Assembly (NCBI GenBank): GCA_023105745.1
Contig: JALGQZ010000004.1
Location: 38,020,437 to 38,084,436, forward strand
DNA length: 64,000 nucleotides
Direction of reading: 5' to 3'
Origin: Austropuccinia psidii
Lineage: Eukaryota > Basidiomycota > Pucciniomycetes > Pucciniales > Sphaerophragmiaceae
The position numbers and the translations under genes are program-made. This document shows, in pieces, positions 12,601 through 23,689 of the stretch; the first letter of the stretch is position 1; each line of letters opens with the position of its first letter. The notes beneath the pieces were generated by a model. That model was not told the DNA's origin, did not search any database, and was given only the letters and a program-made list of their open reading frames with translations.

Positions 12601-14563
12601 AGCTTTAAATTCCTGTCCAAATTAGGATAAAACCAGTTTAAACTTTAATGTTGAATCAAATTCTGATCTTAAAGCTTAAATGAGTTTTTAAATCCTCCAA
12701 TACAGGTGGACGGCCTTAATTGAATACTTGAATATTCAAAAAATTAGGTACCCCAGCTCTGTTTGGTTTTTTGCCTTTGCCCCACCTGTTTGAGCCAATT
12801 TTGCCCTTTTATTTATTTAAAGCCATATTTTGGCCTTAAAACCTCTTAAATTGAGATCATGCAGAATTTACATTCTATATGGAAAATCCTTAGCCAATTC
12901 AGTAAGTATACACAACACCTTAATTTTGACCAAAATTTTGGTATGTTTGCATAAACCTTATGAAACTATAACTTTAAGCTTATTTGAGCATAAATTTAGA
13001 AATTTTAAAAAAATGTTAAAAGAATTGCAATTGTTCTTTGAGATTCTTAAATCTTCTAATAAATTAAAAAATATTCATTTTTGGGTATAACACCCTATAG
13101 GTTATTTTTGGAGTAGAATCCAAAAGCGAATTGGAAAGATTAAATTTGGGGGGGAAGAGGAACTCCAGCTCTAAGGGGGGGCTAGACCAACAAAATCCTT
13201 GCTAACAGGCATGTGGTGTCAAAATTCATGCAAAGGTTCATCACTTTTGGCCTGGAATTGAGTTACAGGGTCTGTGGACTCAATTGATGATGAGGATTTG
13301 ATACCAACTGGGGTAGTTTTAGCTGTTCCCAAGAGGGTAAAACTACCCTTAAGATAAAACAAGCATATTAAAAACAGTTTTAACTGGTTTATACGTCTCT
13401 TACACACATTCTTACATGTTTTGAAGGCTCTAGAACAGGTATTGCTATAGTAATGGCTGATTTAAGGGTCTAAAATGGCTAAAAATGGCTTAAACCAGCC
13501 CTTTTTTTGGTCTAAACCAGGGTTCAATGATGCCATAATTGGCTTTTCTGTTTTCAGACTGTTTTTCACGACTGAAAAGAGTACATTTTACTTTTTTAGT
13601 AAGAAAATTGATGGCTATAAAAGAATTTCTTCTTTGCCCCACTTTCCTCTTCATGTTAGAATCTTTTCCTTTTATAATTAGTTTAAACACTGTTAAACCA
13701 ATCAATAAAAGATCCCAACCACCTTTTTTAAATAATTTTAAACCTTTTAACCACGTGAAAAAATCATTATAATCATTGTTTGTAACTCTTATAATCATTT
13801 TTACCCCTGAGCCACCCCAAAAGTGAATTAAAGCATCTTTCATCACTGTAAACTTTGTCACGTGGTTTCCAAACTCACTCTGGTCACTTTTGGGCGTGTT
13901 TTCTCTTTAATATTCTTTTTAAAGAATCTATTCTTTAATTCATTTCTTTCAGTTTATCCCTCAATTGATTCCAATTGAAATTGCTCTTGAAGAAATTTCT
14001 TTTGTAGCCTTAAAATATGTCTTGTAGAGTATTTTTTGGATAAATTTTTATTGTTGGTAAAACAATAAATCTTTATAATATTATTGTTTTATACTAATAA
14101 AGATATAAAAAATAAAATTGGAGTGTTTCCTCTTCAAAATAATATTTTTTACTATTTTTAATTGATTTTTACGTTATACAAATTTTGAGGACAGGAAAAG
14201 TCCTTCATTTTTAATCAAAGTTTCATATCCACACCTTACAATTTTTGAAGACTTTGTTCTTATATTAATTTCCTGCAGCTCTTTTCTCACTTAATTTCAA
14301 TTTAAATTGCTCTTCAAGAAATTCTTTTTGTAGCCTTAAATATCTCTTGTAGAGTATTTTTGGATAATGTTTTATTGTTGGTCAAAAAATAAATCTTTAT
14401 AATGTTATTGTTTTAGAATAAGAAATTTTAAAAAATAAATTTTCTGTTTCTTCTCTTAACAATATCAAAATTTACTATTTTTAATTGAATTTTACCTTAT
14501 AAACATTTTCAGGACAGGAAAAGTAGTTGATTTTTAATCAAAGTTTCATATCCACACCTTACA
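12600..14563 (+). repeat. Diverged LTR-F, plus orientation, with duplicated 3' end
   Basis: From about 13100 onward this is the reverse complement of the G3 LTRs (19249 onward and 41134-42526). Shared landmarks are the AGCTCTAAGGGGG block, the long stretch around 13490-13880 and the end CATATCCACACCTTACA. The last 320 bases occur twice in tandem: one copy ends at 14240 and the next at 14563. The left limit is approximate. No gene is supported; the open frames at 13475-13861 lie inside LTR sequence and recur in non-coding copies. Confidence 0.72.
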
Positions 14564-14639
14564 CTTCTACTTTGTTCCTTATTTTGGCCAGGGTAAGGCC
14601 TGAGAGTTTATGTCCCAGGCCCAATACTTCTTGTTAGCC

Positions 14640-15330
14640 AAAATAGACTTATTAAGTGAAATTTTCATATATATGGGTGTTGATTTACTCAAGACTCTGT
14701 CTATGTACCAAAAATGGTCTTCCCATGATTCTAAGTATATGATTATTTAGCTAATAGATACTACCATCCAGCCTTACAATCTTTTGTCTTGAAATATTGT
14801 GTCAATCATTCTTTGGGAGTGGGCTTGTGCATTTTTGATGCCAAATGACATCCTGGTATACTCATATATACCCATGTGTCATATAACTCTGAGTAATTTC
14901 ATGCAGTTTGGTTTAACTTGATTGTGGTGGAAGATCTCATACAATCCATCTTTTTGATGTCTTTGTATTTTTCCAGCTTTTCTATTGAATGCGGTAACTT
15001 TGGTATAGCATACCTGTCAGATTTGGTGTAGTTGTTCAGTATTCTGAATTTGCCACAAAATCTAGACTTTCCATCATTCCAAGTGATAAAAACAGGTGTG
15101 GTTACTTCAACTATTTCATTGTGTCCTATCTTCCTGATGAAATCCATGTCCAGTAGTTAATTGACATGTTTTTCAATTTCTTTCTTATTTCCCATACTTG
15201 CTGGGTATGGAGTCCTCTAAGCATGGGTGGATAAGGTCTTTCCACATCTAAATATATCTCTATGGCATTCCCTCTCATTTTGCCTAAGGGTTCTTCCCCT
15301 ATTGCAAGATCTGGTCTATTTTCTGTCAAG
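14640..15330 (-). pseudogene. pol: Reverse transcriptase N-terminal region of G2 pol
   Basis: The minus frames 14899-15147 and 15126-15329 contain TENRPDLAIGEEPLGKMRGNAIEIYLDVERPYPPMLR and then DFIRKIGHNEIVEVTTPVFITWNDGKSRFCGKFRILNNY, the N-terminal reverse transcriptase of this gypsy family. The palm continues in a degraded form to about 14640, including the region around 14760 where the catalytic box is expected. A frameshift separates the two frames and the C-terminal half of pol is absent. Confidence 0.82.
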
Positions 15331-15500
15331 TTTTTTAGTAAACTGAATTTCTGTTTAATAGTTAGGCTAGCACTGAATCGTCCCTCTTTGAATTAATTAA
15401 GTGATTCTTTTATCGCATTTTGGATAGACAACTGGTATATGTCATATGAAAACTTCTTTTCCTTGTTTGTACCTATGGTAATGTGCATGTTTTTACTATT

Positions 15501-15899
15501 TTAAATATTAATTCCATACATTATTTGGTAGTCTATTTCCAGTAAAAAACCTTGGATGTGGGGATCTCCAATCCCTACAAACTCTGGGTTGATTCTGATA
15601 TAACCTGTTCTGTGGGGTACAATTAGCTCTTTGATAATAGTCCCAATGGCTTTTACCTTTCCTGATGCAATTTGAAAATTCTTTGCCTTAGTTGGAAAGA
15701 GTTTCTTCTCCCAATCTTGGAAGCTTTTGTCCAGATGCTCTCTGGCCACTATTGAGCAGTGTGCACCACCGTCAATGATCAATGTATGTTGATAATTGTC
15801 AATGAAAACTGTCATTTTAGTGGCTATACCATGAATGTATGTTGTTCCTTTAGTTGGTGTCAATAAGAACTTCTGTGCATCTTGTGTGTATTTGCACAA
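15501..15899 (-). pseudogene. pol: Aspartic protease region of G2 pol
   Basis: This open minus frame of 132 codons carries TVFIDNYQHTLIIDGGAHCSIVAREHL. The motif D-G-G-A stands where D-S/T-G-A is expected, so the Ser/Thr that supports the catalytic Asp is Gly. It continues with GTIIKELIVPHRTGYIRINPEFVGIGDPHIQGFLL, the same protease-to-RT segment as in G1. It would have processed Gag-Pol; activity is doubtful with this active site and no intact neighbours. Confidence 0.8.
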
Positions 15900-16797
15900 A
15901 TTCTACTTTCAGTCGCCTGTAGTTGGCCCACTTCAAACTGTATGTCCTGAAGTTCTTTTTCTGTTTCCTCTTGGTACTCCACAAGAAATTCCTCTATTGG
16001 ATATTTCTCATCTTCAGAGTTATATCTGATGTCAACACCCATGGAGTCAGATTCACAATTTTCTCCTTGAGTTTCTTCCTCTTGGGCTTTCTCAATAGCA
16101 TATATCTTTTTTGTTTCCTTTGGACAGTTGTTAGCATACTGGTCTGTTGACCCAAAATTGTGACACGAGTTCTTCTTCTTGGTCACTTCTGACAATGTTT
16201 CTCTAGTTTTGTCTTTATTGTAAACCATAAAAGGCTGTGTCTCTCTGAAACTGCTCCCTTAATATGGGAAATATATTCCTATATTTGTCCTCTTCATTAC
16301 GTCTTGCAAGGTGTTGGCAATTTCATCTATATTGAAGTTCTGATTGCATCTTCATTTTACTGAATGCTCTATTTCTCATGGCATTTGTATCAAGAGTTTG
16401 TGATTCCACATTTAAATGTTCATATGAGGATCAATGGCTTTAGGTCTTTTAGAGTGTTTAAGACACCACTCATAAGGATCTTTGTCCACTGAGTATATTT
16501 TATTATCAAATGGAATGGTCTTGTGCCATATCCAAGTACCAGTAGTTTATGTTTGGATTTTTTGAATCTTCCACCATGAATTTCTTTCATTTCTGTGTAC
16601 CAGATACTAACATTTCCTTTGAATTCTGTATTTAGGCTGGGTTTAATCCAGTAATCTGGTATACTGGGCAAATAAATGTACAGTCCATAAATATAGTCAA
16701 TGAGCTCCATATGATCATATTCTTTTACACCATAGAATTTTGGCCAACTTGAGGCCTCTGGAATCTGCTTAAGTTCTTCCTTCTCTGAATAAGTCAT
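15860..16797 (-). pseudogene. gag: gag middle and C-terminal part of G2
   Basis: The minus frame 16420-16797 holds the capsid-like stretch WPKFYGVKEYDHMELIDYIYGLY...IWYTEMKEIHGG, and 15860-16228 holds the C-terminal part with a damaged zinc knuckle, CHNFGSTDQYANNCPK (second Cys replaced by Phe), followed by an acidic linker. Frameshifts and stops lie between them (about 16228-16420). The product would bind element RNA and form particles. Order and residues match G1 segment for segment. Confidence 0.83.
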
Positions 16798-17558
16798 GTT
16801 ATCTCCATCTTGGTATTGTCATGGAAATTCTGACTTCTTCTCCAATAAGGAATCTGTTTTTATGTCTTGTTGGTGGCATGTATTATTCTCCAAAACATTG
16901 GCTGATTATTGAGGCTTGATGTTTTGGCAGAAATTGAAAAAAGAATTTCATTTCTTGATCCAGACACTCCCTGTCCCTTCAGCAGTCGTATTGCTCCTCT
17001 AAGAATTTGTTTAGTCTTTTGTAGGCCTCCTCTGAGGCTTAGTCTAGTTTAGTATATCCTTCTTTAAGAGTTGGATGGTTTTTTGTTGGAAGATTGTCAA
17101 TTATTATGACCTTAAATCATTTTCTTGGATCTTTGCAAACTTTCCTTGGGCTTGCTCTGCAAATTGGTATATTTTTAAACACAATTCATTTCTGTTTATG
17201 TTACTCTCAGGTGTAACAACACTATGTCCATTCTGAGTGGGGGTAATATTTCTATGAGCAGGGCTTATGATTCTATTAGAAGTATCTACAGCTATTTCTG
17301 GCTCTTGTGTACTTCTTTCATCAAGTCCAACCTCTTCTGAATCATGGGGTCTGACTCTTTCTGCCCCTTGTCGAATGAAGTCTTGTTTTTCCCTTTTTAT
17401 CCCTGTCTTCTCTTTGAAAGGACCTGGGTTCTTGAAGAATGGTGACTCTTGGTCAATTATCTACTGGTTCCTAAATGGTTTGAAGCTACTGGGGAGTCTG
17501 GCTGTTTTACTTCTTATCAGACTTAAAGGATCAGAGTATGATCTATATGGTTCAGTTT

Positions 17559-17825
17559 TTATTCTATTGCTTGAATAGTGGCTGGATTCTCCCTTATCTG
17601 GGCTGCCCTTTGCTCCAGGAGTTTGAACTTCCTATTGGTATTCCATACTTTGGTGATTACCATCATATTTTTGAAGGGTATCTCTTTGAGACATATTGCC
17701 TGGAAGCCTGTTTGAAGTTCTTCCCAGTTTGAAGCTAGGTTGAACCTCTTATTATCTATTCTCAATTGAAATAAATATTTGAGGAGTTGGTGGAGCTTAA
17801 GGACTTGATCCATATCTTTCCACAC
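17559..17825 (-). pseudogene. gag: gag N-terminal part of G2
   Basis: An open minus frame of 88 codons starts MWKDMDQVLKLHQLLKYLF and contains NKRFNLASNWEELQTGFQAICLKEIPFKNMMVITKVWNTNRKFKLLE, the same domain as at the left end of G1 and in G4. Degraded gag sequence continues leftward to about 16800 with several stops. The ATG at 17823-17825 is a plausible original gag start because the 1.1 kb leader begins immediately upstream. Confidence 0.8.
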
Positions 17826-18461
17826 CTCTGGTTTAATTTTTGTGTTGAAATGAAAGGTGAATGGCAGTGTGGGTATGATTTAGCTCCGTCTTCTGTCATC
17901 CACTATGGTGTCCAGACACTAATCTCCTGGTTCTGAACATTCCTTGTCTGTCCTCTACCTGGTTCCTTAGAGTTCCAAGGCTCCTGAGGTGTACAGGGCA
18001 CATTTTAGTGTTTGCAAGCAGTTCAAAACTTGATGTTATCAGGCTATTTACCTTTGACTGTTCCTTGTACAAAGTTGTTATCTAATGCTTTGGGAAATTT
18101 CCTTTAGAGGTTAAAACTGGTTTTATTACTGTAATCTTCCCTCTACAAGTTATCAAGGTTGTTTTACCCTTTGTTGATTCAAAGTTTCATGGTTTTTGAC
18201 TTCTCTTAGTGGAAATTAGTGCTACTTCTTGTTGATTATGAATCTTTCAATGGACCTCTTCCCTTTTCCCTTTTGCACTTCTGTGTCCAAGGGTGCCACA
18301 GGTGTTTTGCTGTGTGACTGCCTCCAAAGTAGTATAAAGTTGTTTTCTTCTGAAACAGTAGGATGAGGGCTTATTTCAGTCAAGAGTTGTCAAAATGCTA
18401 TTTTCACATCTAGGAATGCCCTCTCATACAGGAGATTTCTATATTATACCCTTTTATTATT

Positions 18462-18490
18462 ATGTGTAATTGAAATTATCAATTACACAT
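18462..18490 (-). promoter_or_regulatory. Conserved hairpin in the G2 leader
   Basis: Two perfect 12-base arms (ATGTGTAATTGA and its complement) are separated by the 5-base loop AATTA. The same structure with 13-base arms occurs in G4 at 50312-50342. The function is not known; a dimer-initiation or packaging role is only an inference. Confidence 0.6.
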
Positions 18491-18945
18491 CAAAACATAC
18501 TGGCTTGTGGATGTATGATCTACTATTTGTATTCAAATATCCCACAGATTAACTTTTAATTAACAAGTTTAATCATATAAACAGTTCCTGAAGGGAAAAT
18601 TGAAATTATCAATATATCCAACCAGGCCTCTGTAACTCTTATTTAAAGTAGCAGGATCTTCTTCTTATGAAAAAAACACAAATTTAGAAGGGAATTAGTG
18701 TTTGACAAAAGTCAAGCCCAATTATGCTGTTTCTGATGAAATTATAATCAAAACTTTTCAAACATTCATGAAAAAAAACATAGTGGTATAAGTTATATAC
18801 CACTTGAAAAAATAATAATATATTATGTTTTGAAATATTAACCTTATCAAAAGAGTATTTTCACGTAGAAAAAAAGATTATCAAGAGAAATATAAGAGAA
18901 AAAGTAAAGAAATACTTACTATTTAAGCCCAAAAAGTCCCAAAAA

Positions 18946-18961
18946 CAAGGCCAGGACCCCA
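18946..18961 (-). other. Primer-binding-site-like motif of G2
   Basis: On the minus strand the sequence after the LTR reads TGGGGTCCTGGCCTTG. It starts with the TGG needed to pair with a tRNA CCA end and lies two bases from the LTR. G4 (50796-50811) and G3 (41116-41131) have related TGGGGGCC motifs in the same place. The matching tRNA was not identified. Confidence 0.6.
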
Positions 18962-18963
18962 AG

Positions 18964-19248
18964 TTTTGAGGTTAATACTATGATAAAGTAATTATAAAGG
19001 TATTTACACATTTGAATAGACTGTAACATGCATAATAATCATAAAAAAACAGTTTAATAATAATATTCAGGGGTGTACTATTGAGGAATTGTCGTGGTGA
19101 GCATTGTTGAAAGCCCTGGGTCTAAATGTATCAATTGGCCTATTATCATAAATACTACAATAACTAATATTTTGGTTATACCTGATTATTTACCAAGGGT
19201 CTAAATGTTGGTAAGCAGTGGTACTATGTAGGAATTTAAGAGAAGGAT
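18964..19248 (-). repeat. 5' LTR fragment of G2 (LTR-A type)
   Basis: It shows the LTR-A end region in reverse, including the block around GAGCATTGTTGAAAGCCCTGGG at 19097-19118. It is cut at 19248 by the start of LTR-F of element G3. The right-hand remainder of this LTR is not found beyond G3, so it was deleted or lies outside the window. Confidence 0.8.
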
Positions 19249-21043
19249 TGTAAGGTTTGGATATGAAACTTTGGTTAAAAATCAAGTACTTTTCCTGTCC
19301 TCAAAATTTGTATAAGGCAAAAGATGAATAAAAAATTGTATGAAATAGTATTTTTAAGAGAAAACGCACCAATACCATATTTTTCAACTTTATAAGTATT
19401 AGAAAATAATTTTATAAAGATTTATTGTTTTACCAACAATAAACATTTATCCAAGAATACTCTACAAGAGATATTTAAGGCTACAAAAGAAATTTCTTCC
19501 AGAGCAATTTCAATTGGAATTGATTGAGCAAAGAACTGCAAGCAATTAGTTAAAGAAAAAATCCTTCCACAATATATTTAAAGAGAAAACACACCCAAAA
19601 GTGACAAGAGTGAATTTGGAAACAAAGTGACAATGTTAACGGTAATGAAAGATGCTTTCATTACCTTATGGGGTGGTTTGAGGGGTAAAAAAGATTATAA
19701 GAGTTACAAAAAATGATTATAGTGATTATTTAAGTGGGTTAATGATTAAAATGATATAAAAACGTTGGTTGGAACCTTCTATTGATTGGTTTAACAGTGT
19801 TTAAACTAATCATAAAGGGAAAAGATTTTAACATGAAGAGAAAAGTGGGGCAAAGAAGACATTCTTTTATAGCCATCAATTTCCTTACTCCAAAAGTAAA
19901 ATTTACTCTTTTCAGTCGTGGAAAACAATCTGAAAACAGAAAATCCACTTATGGCATCATTGAACCCTGGTTTAAACCAAAAATGGCTGGTTTTAGCCAT
20001 TTTTGGCTATTTCTAGCCATTTTAGACCCTTAAATCAGCCATTAGTATAGTACTACCTGTTCTAGATCCTCCAAAACATGTCAGAATGTGTGTAAGAGAT
20101 GTTGAAGCCAGTTAAAACTGTTCTTACTAAGATTGTTTTAGCTTAAGGGTAGTTTTACCCTCTTGGCAACAGGTAAAACTTTCCTGGTTGGTATCAAAAG
20201 CTCATCATGAATTGAGACACAGACCCTGTGACTCAATTCCAGGCCAAAATTGATGAAATTTTGTGTGGATTTGGACATACCACGCCTGTCAGCGAGGATT
20301 TTGGGGGTCTGGCTACCCCTTGGAGCTAGAGTACCTTTCCCCCCAGAATTAATCTTTCAAATTTATTTTTTCTTTAAATCCTTATCATGTAATACACTTG
20401 TAATTTACACATAAAATTCAATTGAGTTCTTACAGTACACAACGGTAATAATTGATACCTCAAATGTAAATTACAGTTCTCTTATGTAATTAATGCGCAC
20501 ATTTTTACATTTCAATTGAAAATACTTCAATTCCTCATAACTTCTAAACTACACACCACACCTCAATTTTAACACACAGATTGATGGTTAAAACCACATG
20601 GGGTGAGAATTAAATTAAGGTTTTCAGGATTTTCAACTTTTGTACAGAAGATACTCAAAACTTAATTTAAGCTTATTCAGAGTTGAGTTACAGAAATTTC
20701 AACCAGAGGTGACCCCACCTTATTTTTTATGAAGAATCCAATGGTGTAGTAATTTTCTTATTTTGATTTATTGGATAAAAACTTATAATATATTTTATGT
20801 AACGTTTTACCAAAAATATTCTGATTTCATTAATTTTATTCAAAATTCATTTTTACTTAATTTTTTCAAGTAAAAATGTTTTTTCATGATTTTAAAATTT
20901 AATGTAATTTTTATTTTGAATTATAATTGAATTCTTATTGTTGTATATGAATTTGTATTTATATTTTAATTCTTTTTTTTTTAATATGTATAAATTCATT
21001 TTATTCATATTTGTATCTTATCTTGTTATTTGTGGTCTTTTGG

Positions 21044-21089
21044 CACCAGGGCGAATCTCGCGTCAATCGTCGGCGATTGACTTCACGTC
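21044..21089 (+). repeat. Left terminal inverted repeat of the CACTA-like element
   Basis: 46 bp, identical to the reverse complement of 30386-30431 except at one base. It contains an inner dyad, CAATCG-TCGG-CGATTG. Confidence 0.9.
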
Positions 21090-21165
21090 AAGCAAACGTC
21101 AAGCAGGATAAAAGTCAAGCTCACGTCAAGCAAAAATCAAGTGAACGTCAAGCACACGTCACACT
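21080..21165 (+). promoter_or_regulatory. Subterminal ACGTCAAGC repeats
   Basis: Just inside the left end the motif ACGTCAAGC occurs four times exactly, with further variants (AGTCAAGC, AATCAAG, ACGTCAC). The right end (30275-30312) has related CTTGACG and TGACGTGACG motifs. Clustered subterminal repeats are the usual transposase-binding sites of CACTA elements. Confidence 0.65.
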
Positions 21166-21649
21166 CTTGTCTTACACCAAATCCTGTGACATCCACCAAT
21201 ATTGGTTCCCCTTTGCCTTCAAGTCAGTTTCCTCACGACCTGATCGTCCCGCAACTGTCCGATGGTTGGTAAAACTCACACAAGACCCGCCTGTTTTCAC
21301 AAACACACATATAAGAGGTCATTCACCCAGTCTTCATGTAGGTGCAGGTTTGGCTTCACCAGGTCATCCATGAAAGTACTCCGCCTCAGCAGGCGACACT
21401 GGTGGAGTCTGCCACACAATCCCCCAGGTGCAGGTGTGTGTGTGTGACACACAAACCACGGACAAATTATGTATTGTCTTAATTTTGTGTAGCCATGAAT
21501 CAGCTCAGCATGAGCGGGTGACATTGATTGAGCCCTCTGCACAATGCAGCGGGTTTAGGTGCCATTTGCACACAAAGGCAAAGCATGTGAGGGCCTAATG
21601 TGAACTGGAATTTACCATTTGCATGTGACACATATGGAACTACTGTTGG

Positions 21650-23480
21650 TGTGTGGGTGCGGGTTCGGGTGCAGGTGCTTGTGCAGTGTTGTGTGCGGGT
21701 GGGGGTGCTTGTGCAGTGTTGTGTGTGGGTGCAGGTGCTTGTGCAGTGTCATGTGCGGGTGCGGGTGCTTGTGCAGTGTCGTGAGTGGGTGTGGGTGCTT
21801 GTGCAGTGTCATGTGCGGGTGCAGGTGCTTGTGCAGTGTCGTGTGCGGGTGCAGGTGCTTTTGCAGTGTCATGTGCGGGTGCTGGTGCTTGTGCAGTGTC
21901 GTGTGCGGGTGTGGGTGCTTGTGCAGTGTCGTGTGTGGGTGCAGGTGCAGGTGCTTGTGCAGTGTCGTGTGCGGGTGCAGGTGCTTGTGCAGTGTCATGT
22001 GTGGGTGCGGGTGCTTGTGCAGTGTCGTGTGCGGGTGTGGGTGCTTGTGCAGTGTCGTGTGCGGGTGCAGGTGCTTGTGCAGTGTTGTGTGCGGGTGCAG
22101 GTGCTTGTGTAGTGTCATGTGCGGGTGCAGGTGCTTTTGCAGTGTCGTGTGCGGGTGTGGGTGCTTGTGCAGTGTCGTGTGCGGGTGTTGGTGCTTGTGC
22201 AGTGTCGTGTGCGGGTGCAGGTGCTTGTGCAGTGTCGTGTGCGGGTGCAGGTGCTTGTGCAGTGTCATGTGCATGTGCTGTGTGTGGGTGTGGGTGCTTG
22301 TGAAGTTTCGTGTGCGGGTGCAGGTGCTTGTGCAGTGTCATGTGCGGGTGCGGGTGCTTGTGCAGTGTCGTGTGCGGGTGTGGGTGCTTGTGCAGTGTCG
22401 TGTGCGGGTGCAGGTGCTTGTGCAGTGTTGTGTGCGGGTGTGGGTGCTTGTGCAGTGTCGTGTGCGGGTGTTGGTGCTTGTGCAGTGTCGTGTGCAGGTG
22501 CAGGTGCCTCTGCAGTGTTGTGTGCGGGTGCAGGTGCTTGTGCAGTGTCATGTGCGGGTGCGGGTGCTTATGCAGTGTCGTGTGCATGTGCGGGTGCGGG
22601 TGCAGGTGCTTGTGCAGTGTTGTGTGCGGGTGTGGGTGCTTGTGCAGTTTCGTGTGCGGGTGCAGGTGCTTGTGCAGTGTCATGTGCAGGTGCGGGTGCT
22701 TGTGCAGTGTCGTGTGCGGGTGTGGGTGCTTGTGCAGTGTTGTGTGCGGGTGTGGGTGCTTGTGTAGTGTCGTGTGCGGGTGTTGGTGCTTGTGCAGTGT
22801 CGTGTGCGGGTACAGGTGCTTGTGCAGTGTCATGTGCATGTGCGGGTGCTTGTGCAGTGTCATGTGCGGGTGCAGGTGCTTGTGCAGTGTTGTGTGCGGG
22901 TGTGGGTGCTTGTGCAGTGTCGTGTGCGGGTGCAGGTGCTTGTGCAGTGTCGTGTGCATGTGCGGGTGCTTGCGCAGTGTCGTGTGCGAGTGCAGGTGCT
23001 TGTGCAGTGTCGTGTGCGGGTGTGGGTGCGGGTGCAGGTGCTTGTGCAGTGTCATGTGCGGGTGCTTGTGCAGTGTTGTGTGCGGGTGTGGGTGCTTGTG
23101 CAGTGTTGTGTGCGGGTGCAGGTGCTTGTGCAGTGTCGTCTGCGGGTGTGGGTGCTTGTGCAGTGTCAAGTGTGGGTGCAGGTGCTTGTGCAGTGTCGTG
23201 TGCATGTGCGGGTGCTTGTGCAGTGTCGTGTGCGGGTGTGGGTGCTTGTGCGGTGTTGTGTGAGGGTGTGGGTGCTTGTGCAGTGTCGAGTGCGGGTGCA
23301 GATGCTTGTGCAGTGTTGTGTGCATGCGCGGGTGCTTGTGCAGCATCGTGTGTGGGTGCAGGTGCTTGTGAAGTGTCGTTTGCGGGTGCGGGTGCTTGTG
23401 CAGTTTCATGTGTGGGTTAAGGTGCTTGTGAAGTGTCAAGTGTGGGTGCAGGTGCTTGTGAAGTGTCAAGGATGGGTGAT
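21650..23480. repeat. 30 bp minisatellite, about 60 units
   Basis: The unit is close to GTGCTTGTGCAGTGTCGTGT plus a ten-base variable part (GCGGGTGCAG or GCGGGTGTGG). Units differ mostly at three or four positions, with a few irregular lengths such as near 22275 and 23030. Because 30 is a multiple of three and the unit lacks stops, long frames stay open on both strands (10-residue repeats such as TLHKHPHPHT on the minus strand). I regard these as by-products of the repeat, not genes. Confidence 0.92.
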
Positions 23481-23689
23481 TGTGGAGGGGCAGTGGCAGG
23501 TGTGGAAGCATATCTTGGCTGCTGGAAGAGATGATTAGTAGATGGTGCAGAAGCCAATTCATGTGTGAGAGTAGGCATGGTAAAGGGGTTAGATTATCAG
23601 GCAGGAGGGGAGGATTCAGACAAATGACAAATATGAGGATGCCAAATTGCTTCCTTGCACATCAAGATGTAATTACCCAAAAATGGTGA

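Larger units (their letters stand above)
17826..18963 (-). other. Leader (5' untranslated region) of G2
   Basis: About 1.1 kb without a supported gene, between gag and the 5' LTR. It is closely related along its whole length to the G4 leader (49682-50813), including the hairpin at 18462-18490 and the AT-rich block before the primer site. Such conservation in two decayed copies fits a functional retroelement leader (packaging, dimerisation or translation control). Confidence 0.75.
14584..19248 (-). mobile_element. Ty3/gypsy element G2, 5' half only, minus strand
   Basis: Read on the minus strand from right to left it has a fragment of LTR-A (18964-19248), a primer-binding-site-like motif, a 1.1 kb leader, gag, protease and the first part of reverse transcriptase. 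The rest of pol and the 3' LTR are missing to the left, where LTR-F sequence starts. Its gag and leader resemble G4 closely, and its pol resembles G1. G3 later inserted into its 5' LTR. Confidence 0.88.

Noticed and set aside
13475..13861. Open frames of 60-120 codons on both strands
   Set aside because: The same region occurs in the LTR-F copies at 19739-20033 and 41624-41887 and is LTR sequence, with no conserved reading frame.
21650..23480. CRISPR-like array
   Set aside because: Repeats are contiguous 30 bp units with no unique spacers, and the genome is eukaryotic.
21640..23562. 640-codon open frame and several other long frames
   Set aside because: They are by-products of a 30 bp tandem repeat without stop codons; several frames on both strands are open and the composition follows the repeat.
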